In this document: positions 28,780 through 38,194 of the stretch, one piece after another
How the letters are laid out: every line of letters begins with the position of its first letter
Numbering within the stretch: position 1 is the stretch's first letter
IMG/VR virus record: IMGVR_UViG_3300030107_001340
Location: 1 to 53,718 of that record
Direction: 5' to 3' (one strand)
Length of the DNA stretch: 53,718 bases
Source: a virus
The notes under the pieces: generated by a model
Told to the model about the DNA's origin: nothing
What the model saw: only the letters and a program-made list of their open reading frames with translations
Database searches by the model: none
Translations under genes and position numbers: made by a program

Positions 28780-30915
28780 ATGGCTGATGATGAAATTATG
28801 ATGGAAGATGACGCTATTGCGTTAGAAGATAGTGAAAACTCTATAGAGGACGATGCAGATATAGCTGGCATTGTTCCTTTTATTATGGAGAAATTTACTC
28901 GCGCAGAAGACTATCGTTATCAAGATGAAGAGCGTTGGTTAAAGGCGTACAGAAATTATCGGGGTTTATATGGACCTGACGTGCAGTTTACTGAATCTGA
29001 AAAGTCTAGAGTATTTATTAAGGTAACTAAAACAAAAACACTCGCTGCCTATGGGCAAATTGTTGACGTGTTATTTGCGGGTCAAAAGTTTCCTATAACA
29101 ATTGAACCAACAGAGCTTCCAGAAGGAGTTGTTGAAAGTGTTCATTTTGATCCTAAAGCTCCACAAGATACTACAGATACAGATGCGTTGGAAAGTCCAT
29201 ATGGTTTTGAAGGAGATGGGCAAGACTTTCCTCGTGGTGCTACACAAAATTCTTTATTAGAAAAGTTAGGAGCTTTACGTAATAAACTTTCTCCTGTTGA
29301 GGATAAATTAAAAGAAGGTCCGGGTACAACACCCACCGCCATTACATTTAGTCCTGCACAAATTTCTGCAAAGAAAATGGAGAAAAAAATACAAGATCAA
29401 TTACAGGAGTCTAGTGCTAATAAATATTTGCGATCTACTGCTTTTGAAATGGCATTATTTGGCACAGGTGTAATGAAAGGACCGTTTGCTGTAGATAAAG
29501 AGTATCCTAATTGGGGAGAAGACGGTCAATATGATCCTATGTTTAAAACAGTTCCACAGGTATCCCATGTATCTGTTTGGAATTTTTATCCCGACCCTGA
29601 CGCTAACAATATGGAAGAAGCACAGTTTGTAATTGAGAGACACAAACTTTCAAGAACACAATTACGTAATCTTAAAAAGCGTCCGTACTTCCGCGACAAT
29701 GTTATTGATGATTGTATTTCTATGGGAGAAAATTATACAAAAAAATATTGGGAAGATGATTTAGAAGATTACGCACCTGAACATGGTATTGAGCGTTTTG
29801 AAGTTCTTGAATATTGGGGAACTATAGATACAGAAATGCTTGAAGAGCAAGGTGTGGAAATACCAGACGATTTAAAAGATTTTGATGAACTTCAAGCAAA
29901 CGTATGGGTAACAAACGATAAAATTATTCGTATGGTCCTTAATCCATTTAAACCTGCTCGTATTCCTTACATGGCTGCTCCATATGAACTTAATCCATAC
30001 AGCTTCTTTGGTATTGGTCTTGCTGAAAATATGGACGATACACAAACTCTGATGAATGGCTTTATGCGTATGGCTGTTGACAATGCTGTATTGTCTGGTA
30101 ATTTATTAGTTGAAGTAGATGAAACAAACTTAGTGCCGGGGCAAGACTTAGCTTTGTATCCCGGCAAAGTATTTAGAAGGCAAGGTGGCGCACCGGGACA
30201 GGCAATATTTGGAACTAAATATCCAAACGTGTCCAGTGAAAACATGATGATGTTTGACAAGGCAAGACAACTTGCAGATGAAAGCACGGGCTTTCCATCA
30301 TTCGCACATGGTCAAACAGGTGTGGCAGGTGTAGGTAGAACCGCCAGTGGTATATCAATGTTGATGAACGCTGCCAGTGGTAGTATTAAAAATGTAATTA
30401 AAAACGTAGACGATTATCTTTTACGTCCGTTAGGTGAAGGTCTGTTTAGATTTAATATGCAGTTTGACTTTGATCCTGACATTAAAGGTGATCTAGAAGT
30501 AAAAGCAAGAGGCACAGAAAGTCTCATGGCTAACGAAGTAAGAAGTCAAAGACTCATGCAGTTCTTACAAATCTCAAGTAGTCCAGCCCTTGCACCATTT
30601 GCAAAGTTTCCTTATATTATTAGAGAGATTGCAAAGGCAATGGACTTAGACCCCGACAAAGTTACCAACAACATGGGTGACGCTGCTATTCAAGCTGAAG
30701 TAATGAAAGGCATGATGCAGCAGCAACAAGCACAAGGCGGTCCACCTCCAGCAGGTGCAGACGCTATGGACCCGACAGGTGCAGGTGGTGGCACTATAGG
30801 AACAGGTATGGCTCCGGGTCCGGGTCAACAAGGATTTACAGGAAATGCACAAGGAAATACTGAGCAAGCTCAAGCCGCTGGTCAGCAACAACCGCCAGTG
30901 GCAAGCATTCAATGA
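28780..30915 (+). CDS. Portal protein
   Basis: 711 aa, the size of P22-type portals. An acidic N terminus is followed by a long alpha/beta body, then the helical stem region (ASGISMLMNAASGSIKNVIK) and a Gln/Gly/Pro-rich tail. Position directly after TerL and before scaffold and capsid supports the call. It forms the dodecameric DNA gate. The 3' end overlaps the next gene by 71 bp. Confidence 0.88.
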   Translation: MADDEIMMEDDAIALEDSENSIEDDADIAGIVPFIMEKFTRAEDYRYQDEERWLKAYRNYRGLYGPDVQFTESEKSRVFIKVTKTKTLAAYGQIVDVLFAGQKFPITIEPTELPEGVVESVHFDPKAPQDTTDTDALESPYGFEGDGQDFPRGATQNSLLEKLGALRNKLSPVEDKLKEGPGTTPTAITFSPAQISAKKMEKKIQDQLQESSANKYLRSTAFEMALFGTGVMKGPFAVDKEYPNWGEDGQYDPMFKTVPQVSHVSVWNFYPDPDANNMEEAQFVIERHKLSRTQLRNLKKRPYFRDNVIDDCISMGENYTKKYWEDDLEDYAPEHGIERFEVLEYWGTIDTEMLEEQGVEIPDDLKDFDELQANVWVTNDKIIRMVLNPFKPARIPYMAAPYELNPYSFFGIGLAENMDDTQTLMNGFMRMAVDNAVLSGNLLVEVDETNLVPGQDLALYPGKVFRRQGGAPGQAIFGTKYPNVSSENMMMFDKARQLADESTGFPSFAHGQTGVAGVGRTASGISMLMNAASGSIKNVIKNVDDYLLRPLGEGLFRFNMQFDFDPDIKGDLEVKARGTESLMANEVRSQRLMQFLQISSSPALAPFAKFPYIIREIAKAMDLDPDKVTNNMGDAAIQAEVMKGMMQQQQAQGGPPPAGADAMDPTGAGGGTIGTGMAPGPGQQGFTGNAQGNTEQAQAAGQQQPPVASIQ

Positions 30916-31063
30916 TTATCTTGATGAATTAATTTCACAAGAACACAAGTCTCTTGAGCAAGGTGATAACATGACAATTGTTCACAGATCACAAGGGGCT
31001 ATAAATTGCTTACGTAAGTTAAAGCAACTTAGGGATGAAATAAATGGTAGCGGGACTAGCTAG
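30845..31063 (+). CDS. Small helical protein after the portal (72 aa)
   Basis: MHKEILSKLKPLVSNNRQWQ followed by two helices (LDELISQEHKSLEQG, GAINCLRKLKQLRDEING). This small protein accompanies portals in related marine phages, from memory. Its first 71 bp overlap the portal 3' end and its last 20 bp overlap the 968-aa gene. Function unknown. Confidence 0.7.
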   Translation: MHKEILSKLKPLVSNNRQWQAFNDYLDELISQEHKSLEQGDNMTIVHRSQGAINCLRKLKQLRDEINGSGTS

Positions 31064-33950
31064 ACTTATATCAAAAGGTGGAAAAGAAATAGCTTCTGAA
31101 ATGGAAGACCTGTTTTCTTCTACAGCTAAACGTGAAACAAGAGAAATACCAGACGCTCCTGTAGAGGAAACTTCTACACCTGTGGCTAGAGAAATACCAG
31201 ACGCTCCTGTAGAGGAAACTTCTACACCTGTGGCTAGAGAAATACCAGACGCTCCTGTAGAGGAAACACCTGCACCCGTAGCTAGAGAAATATTTGATGA
31301 ACCTATAGAAGAAACCCCTATATCTACGGCTATATCAAAAGAAGAAGATATTACACAAGCAGAAGAATTAGTTGCTAATCCAGAAAAGTTAAAAGCATGG
31401 CAAAATAATAAAGAAGCAGAAGTAGGGGGTAGTCAAAGACAAGAAAATCCTGAGTTGGCAAAACAAGCGGCTGAAGATTTATACCAAAGAAAGATAACAT
31501 CAAAACAAGCTAGAGAAATAATAAAAAATGAGTTACCTATTACATCAACTTACACTAAAGAAGATGTAGATGAGTTAATTCCTAGCGTTACAGAAGTTGT
31601 AGGAGCATTGGGTAAAAAAGCTTTTAAAGATGGAAGCAGAGTTTTAAAAGTTAAAGGATTTGATTTAAAAGATGGTGAAAGAGTAGCGTCTAGATTAGAT
31701 ATTCCCTCTTATAATAGATTCAATACATGGGTAGTTTCTATACATGAAAAAGGAAGAAAAGGACGAAGTAAAGGGTATGGTCAGGCAATTAGATTAAAAA
31801 ATATTGAATTTACTAGCGATTCTAAAGACGCTTTGAATATCGCAAGAGGTAAAAGATTTAGTCCAAAAGAACAAAAAGATATAGGTATGGGTAAAGCAAC
31901 TATAGCTCGTATACAAGGAGATTATGTAAAGTCTGAACCTGAAGATTTAGTAGCTTTGGCAAAAGAATTAATAGACGATCCTGAATGGACTCAAGTAGGA
32001 ATGAATCCTTACAGAGGTAGTTTCTTCTACAATAAAGAAACTGGCACACCTGTATTTGAAGCAGATGAAGTTATTCAAGTAGGCCCATTAGTTTTAGCTA
32101 AAAATATTAAGAAACCGACAATAACACAATTAAAACAGTTAGCAGTTTATGATACGATAGAAAAAAATGGCAAAGTTAAAAAAACAAACATACGACTTTT
32201 TAATGAAGGTGGCATGGCTATGAATAAAAAAACAATGTCAAAGCAGATGGAGCTATTTCAAGAAGGAGGTTTGGCTGATCAAGGCGGTGAAATAGATATG
32301 GAGTCTGGCAATGAAGTGCCTACAGGTTCATTAAAAGAGGAAGTACGTGACGATATTCCTGCTAATCTAAGCGAGGGTGAGTTTGTTATGCCAGCTTACG
32401 CTGTTAGATTTCATGGCATTGATAAGATGATGCAGCTTGTAGATGAAGCTAAAGTTAAGCTAGAGCGCATGGAACAAATGGGTATGATGGGTAATTCAGA
32501 AGAAGCAACATTACCAGATGATACGTTATTAGAGGGTGGACAAAAAGAACAAGAAGCGTTAAACTATCAAGTAGGTGGCTATGTGCAACCTGTTGTGGGC
32601 GCACCAGTACAGCCATATGTTCCGGGTCAAACTGTTTTTTCACCTCCACCTGCCGCTTCTTCTATTCCACAACAACCTTCTACTGTAGCAAGTCAATTTA
32701 ATATACAACCTACCCCTCAAACGTATCAACAACAAACAGGTTACACACCTCCAGTAATACAGCCTGTGCCTATTCAACAAAGACAAACTACTCCTAGATT
32801 TAAAGATTATTTAATTTCATCTGGAGGTAAATACGACGAGTTAAGAGAATATGTAAATGATGCAGGTAATATATTAACTATACCTTTTATACAGGGTAGA
32901 CCTATTTATCCAGTGCCTGAAGGTTATAGACCACGAAAAACAGATTCTGTTGAATCTGATGAAGTAACAACTACAACAACTACGGTGACACCTAAAGAAA
33001 CTGATGGCGAAGATCCTGTAACAGTTACAGGTAAAAATCAGGCAAACATCGGAGGTCTTTCACCCGGAGAAGTAGCATCAGGCGTATCAAAAGATAAATC
33101 TGTACAAAATAAAATTGGACTTAGTTTAAGTGAATTAAATAAAAGTCCTATGGCTAAAGTAGCATTAGGTTTTGCGTTGGGCGGTCCTATAGGGGCAATA
33201 GGCTCAGTAGTAGGTTTAGCTGCAAAGGAAATGCTTGGAGTTAATATACCTAGTATAACAGATTTAGCATCTAAAGTATTTGGAAAACCACAAAATCAAC
33301 TTAGTCAAACAGAGTTAGATCAAATTAGTAATTTAACTTCTGCTCAAACTCAAGCAAGTATTGCAGGGGCATTAGGAGTTGATTCTTTATCAGGAAACTA
33401 TGGCAATAAACCGGGAGATATAGACGCAGCAACAGGCGGTATTTTTAATGATCGTGGTATTGCTATGGCTGTAGATGTAACAGGTAGAATAATAGGTCAG
33501 GCTACGGGACCAGACGATGATCTACCAAGTTTCAACAGTATAGGTTCTTGGGGTAAGGAGCTTTCTACTTCATTTGATACAGGATGGTATGGTGGTCCTC
33601 AAGGTCCACAAAGTTTACAAGATATGGACAGAGAGACACTTGATAACTATGGAAAATATGCTGAAGCTGTAGGAGGTAAAACTAAACAAGATTATGAAGA
33701 TGAACAAGCAAATAGAGATTTTGATGACTTAATGGATATGGGAGAAGATAGAACAAAACAGGAAATAGCACTTGATGATGAATTAGAAGAAGAGGAGGCT
33801 GCAGCAGAGCAAGCAGCAGCAGCGGCGGCAGAAGCAGCGGCAGAAGCTAAAGAAGAAACATTAAGTCAAGACGAAAGAGATGAAATGGAAGATAGCGGTG
33901 CAAATCCAGATACTGGTCAAAGTCCCGCTGAAGATATGGGAGATATATAA
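31044..33950 (+). CDS. Large putative virion protein with GGM and tape-measure-like GEFV motifs (968 aa)
   Basis: Residues 33-96 hold three exact and one degenerate copies of a 16-aa unit (EIPDAPVEETSTPVAR). About 389-412 has EGGMAMNKK and EGGLADQGG. About 436-449 is DDIPANLSEGEFVM, which resembles the motif found at the C-terminal part of many tape-measure proteins. Then a Pro/Gln-rich stretch (530-590), a Gly-rich hydrophobic part near 715-735 (FALGGPIGAIGSVVGLAAKE) and an Ala/Glu-rich end. Position between portal and scaffold suggests a head or ejection component. No enzymatic motif. Confidence 0.75.
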   Translation: MVAGLARLISKGGKEIASEMEDLFSSTAKRETREIPDAPVEETSTPVAREIPDAPVEETSTPVAREIPDAPVEETPAPVAREIFDEPIEETPISTAISKEEDITQAEELVANPEKLKAWQNNKEAEVGGSQRQENPELAKQAAEDLYQRKITSKQAREIIKNELPITSTYTKEDVDELIPSVTEVVGALGKKAFKDGSRVLKVKGFDLKDGERVASRLDIPSYNRFNTWVVSIHEKGRKGRSKGYGQAIRLKNIEFTSDSKDALNIARGKRFSPKEQKDIGMGKATIARIQGDYVKSEPEDLVALAKELIDDPEWTQVGMNPYRGSFFYNKETGTPVFEADEVIQVGPLVLAKNIKKPTITQLKQLAVYDTIEKNGKVKKTNIRLFNEGGMAMNKKTMSKQMELFQEGGLADQGGEIDMESGNEVPTGSLKEEVRDDIPANLSEGEFVMPAYAVRFHGIDKMMQLVDEAKVKLERMEQMGMMGNSEEATLPDDTLLEGGQKEQEALNYQVGGYVQPVVGAPVQPYVPGQTVFSPPPAASSIPQQPSTVASQFNIQPTPQTYQQQTGYTPPVIQPVPIQQRQTTPRFKDYLISSGGKYDELREYVNDAGNILTIPFIQGRPIYPVPEGYRPRKTDSVESDEVTTTTTTVTPKETDGEDPVTVTGKNQANIGGLSPGEVASGVSKDKSVQNKIGLSLSELNKSPMAKVALGFALGGPIGAIGSVVGLAAKEMLGVNIPSITDLASKVFGKPQNQLSQTELDQISNLTSAQTQASIAGALGVDSLSGNYGNKPGDIDAATGGIFNDRGIAMAVDVTGRIIGQATGPDDDLPSFNSIGSWGKELSTSFDTGWYGGPQGPQSLQDMDRETLDNYGKYAEAVGGKTKQDYEDEQANRDFDDLMDMGEDRTKQEIALDDELEEEEAAAEQAAAAAAEAAAEAKEETLSQDERDEMEDSGANPDTGQSPAEDMGDI

Positions 33951-34049
33951 CAAAACGTGGTCTAGCTGCACGTTAAACAGCTATATATGTTGGCTACCTA
34001 ACCCCCCTACTAACATGGCTACGGTTAGCCCCTACAGGAGAAAGACACA
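33951..34049. other. Short gap with hairpins before scaffold gene
   Basis: Contains ACGTG...CACGT and GGCTA-CGGT-TAGCC inverted repeats followed by AGGAG for the scaffold gene. No promoter was seen. Confidence 0.4.
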
Positions 34050-34925
34050 ATGTCTGATACAATAATGGCTGAAGAAGTAAAGCCCGAAACTAAAGTAGCG
34101 TTTATGGCAAAACCATATTCACGAGATGATAAAATAAAACAAGAAGAAGAAGAACTAGAGCAATTGTTAAAAGCTCAACGTGGAGAAACAGAGGAGGAAA
34201 CAGAAGAGGTAAAAGCCAAAGAAGAAGAGCCTACTTCTGCTGAAGAAAAAACATTTAAGAAAAGATATGGTGACTTACGCCGTCATACACAAGAAAAAGA
34301 AAAAGAGTTTCAAACTCAGATTGATGATCTTAAAAGACAGCTTAAAGCTGCGTCAGAAAAAGAAATTAAATTGCCACGTTCTGAAAAAGAATTAGAAGAA
34401 TGGGCATCTGAGTATCCTGATGTTGCAGCTATAGTAGAAACCATAGCTATTAAAAAAGCAAAAGAGCAAGCTGCTGCATTAGAAGAACGTATAAAGAAAG
34501 TTGATCAACTTGAGTACACTGCTAAAAAAGAAAAGGCAGAAGCCGAGTTATTAAGAATACATCCTGACTTTGCTGAAATAAGAGACAGTGATGATTTCCA
34601 TACGTGGGCTGAAGAGCAACCTCGTTGGGTACAAGATGCTTTGTACGAAAACGATGATGATGCAAAGTCTGCTGCACGAGCTATAGATCTGTACAAATCG
34701 GATAAAGGTATTAGCAAAAAGAAATCATCGGGCAAAGATGCAGCTAAGTCTGTGCAAACAAAAACTTCACGTAGTAAACCGCAAGACGATGAAAGGTCTA
34801 CGTATCTACGTGAATCTGAAGTTCAAAGAATGTCTGCCCATGAATATGAACAACATTCTGAAGAGATCATGGAAGCTATCCGTTCTGGTAAGTTTGTCTA
34901 TGATGTATCTGGTTCTGCCAGATAA
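34050..34925 (+). CDS. Scaffolding protein
   Basis: 291 aa, highly charged and mostly helical with coiled-coil stretches (about 28-60, 75-110, 135-170), no cysteine. It lies immediately before the major capsid gene. These are the hallmarks of podovirus scaffold proteins that shape the prohead and exit before packaging. The C terminus (about 225-291) is basic then helical, as expected for the coat-binding end. Strong AGGAG upstream. Confidence 0.85.
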   Translation: MSDTIMAEEVKPETKVAFMAKPYSRDDKIKQEEEELEQLLKAQRGETEEETEEVKAKEEEPTSAEEKTFKKRYGDLRRHTQEKEKEFQTQIDDLKRQLKAASEKEIKLPRSEKELEEWASEYPDVAAIVETIAIKKAKEQAAALEERIKKVDQLEYTAKKEKAEAELLRIHPDFAEIRDSDDFHTWAEEQPRWVQDALYENDDDAKSAARAIDLYKSDKGISKKKSSGKDAAKSVQTKTSRSKPQDDERSTYLRESEVQRMSAHEYEQHSEEIMEAIRSGKFVYDVSGSAR

Positions 34926-34931
34926 AAACAG

Positions 34932-34959
34932 TTGACAAATAGTTATCTGTAAGTATAAC
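34932..34959 (+). promoter_or_regulatory. Sigma-70-like promoter before the capsid gene
   Basis: TTGACA (34932-34937), a 16-nt spacer, and TATAAC (34954-34959). It gives the capsid gene its own transcript with a leader of about 195 nt. Confidence 0.6.
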
Positions 34960-35162
34960 TATAGTCATCAGTAGTCTATGTGAGTAGCTATCACATTTAC
35001 TACTGTCAAGCAAACAACATTCAGCTTTCGGATTACCTGACGAACACGGCCCGTTATTATGTAGGTAGGCCAACTTACACTATAATGCACCCGTAGTGAA
35101 TCAGCCCCTGATGAGTCTGGTTAGTTTGCATCTGTAATAATGCTAAACTAGGAGATTATACA
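34960..35162 (+). promoter_or_regulatory. Structured 5' leader of the capsid gene
   Basis: Several inverted repeats are present: GGCC...GGCC, CACTA...TAGTG, ATCAG-CCC-CTGAT (35100-35112). A stem of 10 bp with one bulge (35122-35131 with 35140-35150, 8-nt loop) runs into the first base of the AGGAG ribosome site at 35150-35154. The structure may tune translation or mRNA life. Confidence 0.5.
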
Positions 35163-36224
35163 ATGGCATTTAATACCGCTGCTGGGTATGGTAATCTTCC
35201 TAACGGCAATTTTTCACCCGTCATTTACAGCAAACAGGTGCAACTTGCTTTCCGCAAGGCATCTGTTGTTGAGGCGATCACCAATAACGATTACTTTGGT
35301 GAGATTGCCAATATGGGTGATTCCGTTAAGATTATCAAGGAACCCGAAATTACAGTTAAGGAATATGCTCGTGGTACTCAAATCACGCCGCAAGACCTTG
35401 ACGATGAAGACTTCAGCCTTACGATTGACAAAGCTAATTACTTTGCTTTCAAGGTTGATGACATTGAAGAAGCTCACAGTCATGTGAACTTTCAGTCGGT
35501 TGCGTCAGATCGTGCGGCGTATCGACTTGCTGATCAGTTTGACCAAGACGTACTTGGTTATCTTTCTGGTTTTAAACAGTCTGCTATTAGCAGCCGTGCT
35601 GATACCGCTAACGATGTTGTCAATGGCAGCAAAGCGGTTGATACGGCTGGATCAGATGAACTTCTTACCAGCATGAAACTGGACGCTAGTGACTTTAACG
35701 GTGGTTCTTCAGGGAACTCTATCGTAGTCAAACCACGTACGGGTGGTGATTCTTTGAATACAACAACGGCTAATGCTACGCCGCTTCAAGTTATTGCTCG
35801 TATGTCTCGTAAGCTTGATCAGCAAAATGTTGATACTGCTAGTCGTTGGCTTGTTGTTGACCCTGTATTTGCAGAACTTTTGAAAGATGAAGATTCTCGT
35901 CTTTTAGATTCTGACTTTGGTGGGTCTGGCTTGCAGAACGGGCTAGTCTTCAACAACATTCATGGTTTCAAAGTTTATATGTCAAATAACTTGCCTGAAA
36001 AAGGTAATGGCCCAACCGGGGCAACGGCTACAGGTAGCACCCATTTTGGTGTTCTTGTTGCTGGGCATTCTGGTGCGGTTGCTACTGCAGAGCAAATCAA
36101 CAAAACTGAAACCTACCGTGACCCTGACAGCTTCGCTGACATTGTTCGTGGTATGCATTTATATGGTCGCAAGATTCTCCGTCCTGAGTCTCTTGTTAAT
36201 GCCATATATGTTTCTGGAATTTAA
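35163..36224 (+). CDS. Major capsid protein (HK97 fold)
   Basis: 353 aa. N-terminal FSPVIYSKQVQLAFRKASVV, then a P22/T7-like coat body with ITPQDLDDEDFSLTIDKANY and RWLVVDPVFAELL, and the C-terminal RGMHLYGRKILRPESL typical of podovirus and marine phage coat proteins. Follows scaffold; codon use appears more GC-rich than most neighbours, as often seen in highly expressed genes. It has its own promoter and structured leader. Confidence 0.93.
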   Translation: MAFNTAAGYGNLPNGNFSPVIYSKQVQLAFRKASVVEAITNNDYFGEIANMGDSVKIIKEPEITVKEYARGTQITPQDLDDEDFSLTIDKANYFAFKVDDIEEAHSHVNFQSVASDRAAYRLADQFDQDVLGYLSGFKQSAISSRADTANDVVNGSKAVDTAGSDELLTSMKLDASDFNGGSSGNSIVVKPRTGGDSLNTTTANATPLQVIARMSRKLDQQNVDTASRWLVVDPVFAELLKDEDSRLLDSDFGGSGLQNGLVFNNIHGFKVYMSNNLPEKGNGPTGATATGSTHFGVLVAGHSGAVATAEQINKTETYRDPDSFADIVRGMHLYGRKILRPESLVNAIYVSGI

Positions 36225-36239
36225 GGGGAGGATTGAACT

Positions 36240-36761
36240 ATGGCTACATTTGATATGACTTCCTCTGCTACTGCTGGCGTTGCGTCCAACTCAATCGCTG
36301 CGCTTCCTGCAAGTAGAAGTGGCTTAAATTTACGTATTGTTGAGGCAATTCTTGACATTGAGAAAATCACTGATTATTCTTGTACAAACGGTGATATATT
36401 TCAACTTCTTGAAATTCCTGCTAATACAATGGTACTATTTGCTGGAGCAGAAGTTCTTAAAGCTTTCAACGGAACTTCACCAACTGTAGACATTGACTTT
36501 GCCGCAGGTGATGACATTGTCGATGGTGGTGACGTTACTAGCACAGGTTTTCTTGCTTCGGGATCTAACGGGGCTGCAATGACAACCTCTGGTACTATTA
36601 CCTTTACGCAGCATGTAACTACGACAGATACAATTGATGTTAAATTAATTGCATCTTCTGCTGACGTAACGGAAGGTCGTCTGAGAGTTTTAGCTGGTGT
36701 TGTTGATACAAACGGCGCACAAGAACTTGCAGTTGAAGTTTCTCGTGATCAAGCGTCTTAA
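36240..36761 (+). CDS. Putative head decoration/structural protein (173 aa)
   Basis: Ala/Ser/Thr-rich beta protein (TSSATAGVASNSIAALPASR, later GTITFTQHVTTTDTIDVKLI). Located right after the capsid gene with GGGGAGG upstream. Marine phages often encode a decoration-like protein of this composition here. No enzymatic motif. Confidence 0.7.
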   Translation: MATFDMTSSATAGVASNSIAALPASRSGLNLRIVEAILDIEKITDYSCTNGDIFQLLEIPANTMVLFAGAEVLKAFNGTSPTVDIDFAAGDDIVDGGDVTSTGFLASGSNGAAMTTSGTITFTQHVTTTDTIDVKLIASSADVTEGRLRVLAGVVDTNGAQELAVEVSRDQAS

Positions 36762-36780
36762 TTAGACGTTCATTAAAGTG

Positions 36781-36809
36781 TATGGGGGTGGTATAATGCC
36801 ACCTCCATA
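36781..36809 (+). terminator. Strong hairpin downstream of capsid/decoration genes
   Basis: An 11-bp stem (36781-36791 with 36799-36809, one G-U pair) with a 7-nt loop. No T-run follows, so it may be a transcript-stabilising or processing hairpin and not an intrinsic terminator. It ends 25 nt before the next start. Confidence 0.6.
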
Positions 36810-36834
36810 TGCACATGAATTAAGGAGATAAGTG

Positions 36835-37272
36835 ATGGCAATCACTACTGCAATGTGTACCTCTTTTAAATCAGAGCTTCTTGGTGGCACTCACGATTTA
36901 GATACACATAGCATTAAGCTTGCTCTCATTAAAGCTAGTCCCTCTGGTACTTATGGAGCAGCTACTACAAATTATTCTGACGTAACTGGTAATAGTGATG
37001 AAGCGTCTGGAACAAATTACTCTGCAGGAGGACAAGTTCTAGATGGTGCTTCTATCTCTATTGACGGAACAACAGCTATTGTAGACTTTACAGATGAAGT
37101 TTTTTCCAATGTAACCGTCTCTACAGACGGTTGTATTATTTATAACTCAAGCCAAAGCAATAAAGCTATTTGCACAATTAGCTTTGGTGGAACGGTTTCA
37201 GCAACTGCTGGTGATTTAACAATTGGATTTCCTGCTGCTGGAGCGTCAACGGCAGTAATTAGAATAGCATAA
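36835..37272 (+). CDS. Putative virion protein (145 aa)
   Basis: MCTSFKSELLGGTHDLDTHS then IKLALIKASPSGTYGAAT and GTNYSAGGQVL: a layout common to small structural proteins in marine phages. The ATG at 36835 with AAGGAG is used; a GTG lies one codon earlier. Function in the head or tail unknown. Confidence 0.75.
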   Translation: MAITTAMCTSFKSELLGGTHDLDTHSIKLALIKASPSGTYGAATTNYSDVTGNSDEASGTNYSAGGQVLDGASISIDGTTAIVDFTDEVFSNVTVSTDGCIIYNSSQSNKAICTISFGGTVSATAGDLTIGFPAAGASTAVIRIA

Positions 37273-37275
37273 TTT

Positions 37276-37671
37276 ATGGCTGTAATAGCATCTTCAGCAC
37301 GATACGGTTCTGGTCTTTATGGAACTTCTAAATATGGAGTAGTCAATCTAGATGCTACTCTTACAGGAGTGTCTGCTACAGGGACTATCGGAACTATCGT
37401 ACCGCAAGCAGATTCTTTAATTGTTTCTGATGCAGTATCTGCTACAGGTTTTATAGGAGAAGTAAACGCTTTTATTACGGCATCTTTAACAGGTGTTTCA
37501 GCTACAGGTGCAATAAATACTGTATCTGAAAACGTATCTGAGAAATTAGATTCTGTATCTGCTATAGGTAGCATAGGAGCAACAACTCAAAATGCAGTAG
37601 TATTTGATTTTCAAGCTGTTAGAAATCAATATAGTAGAAGTAGAACAGTTAAAATACCAAGAGCAGCTTAA
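37276..37671 (+). CDS. Repeat-containing small structural protein (131 aa)
   Basis: About four copies of a short unit of type GVSATGTIGT/SVSAIGSIGA spaced by about 25 residues, preceded by SARYGSGLYGTSKYG and ended by basic YSRSRTVKIPR. Likely a beta-structured virion protein. The final ERTV/RTVKIP-type end resembles the repeats in the next gene. Stop overlaps the next start. Confidence 0.65.
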   Translation: MAVIASSARYGSGLYGTSKYGVVNLDATLTGVSATGTIGTIVPQADSLIVSDAVSATGFIGEVNAFITASLTGVSATGAINTVSENVSEKLDSVSAIGSIGATTQNAVVFDFQAVRNQYSRSRTVKIPRAA

Positions 37672-37850
37672 TGTCTACAGCAGCAGAAAGAACAGTAGAT
37701 ATACCTTTTGAAAATAGAAAAGTGTTAATACCTCGTGGCAGTACATCTAATGATCGCACTGTAAAAATAAAATTTGAAAATAGAATTATTTATATAGAAA
37801 AACAGTCTACATCAAATGAAAGAACTGTTCATGTTACGGAGATAGCCTAA
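37671..37850 (+). CDS. Tiny protein with ERTVxIxFENR repeats (59 aa)
   Basis: Three imperfect copies of an ERTV-beta-strand unit (ERTVDIPFENRKVLIP, DRTVKIKFENRIIYIEK, ERTVHVTE). It is packed with 1-bp overlaps on both sides. The same RTVKIP element ends the previous gene, suggesting duplication or a shared binding strand. Function unknown. Confidence 0.65.
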   Translation: MSTAAERTVDIPFENRKVLIPRGSTSNDRTVKIKFENRIIYIEKQSTSNERTVHVTEIA

Positions 37851-38194
37851 TGTCATTTAAATGGCCTTCTAAAGATAAAGACGAACAATTAGATTATAGT
37901 GTAGATTGGTCTAGATTTTTAAGCACTGCTACTATTAGTTCTGTTACGTGGTCTGTGCAAACTTCAGAAATAGGTAAAACCACGCTTGCTTCAGGTCAAA
38001 CATTAACAACTGCATCTGGAAGTTCAGTTACAGATAACATACAAAATGTTTCTCAATCAAATACAACAACCGTTGCAACTATTAATATAGGTGGTGGAGT
38101 TAATAATAGAGAGTACACATTTACGTGCAGCATGGTAGATAGCACAGGAAGCACTGCTGAACGTACTATAAAACTTGTTATAAGAGAAAAATAA
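37850..38194 (+). CDS. Small Ig-like beta protein (114 aa)
   Basis: LDYSVDWSRFLSTATISSVT then alternating beta strands and a final NREYTFTCSMVDSTGSTAER segment, typical of Ig-like or phage surface-domain proteins. It lies between small structural proteins and the tail adaptor. Starts and ends on 1-bp overlaps. Confidence 0.7.
   Translation: MSFKWPSKDKDEQLDYSVDWSRFLSTATISSVTWSVQTSEIGKTTLASGQTLTTASGSSVTDNIQNVSQSNTTTVATINIGGGVNNREYTFTCSMVDSTGSTAERTIKLVIREK

Noticed and set aside
35108-35115. CTGATGAG resembling a hammerhead ribozyme core before the capsid gene
   Set aside because: The matching GAAA core and stem II closure are missing; the nearest candidate reads CTAAAC. Treated as part of a plain structured leader.
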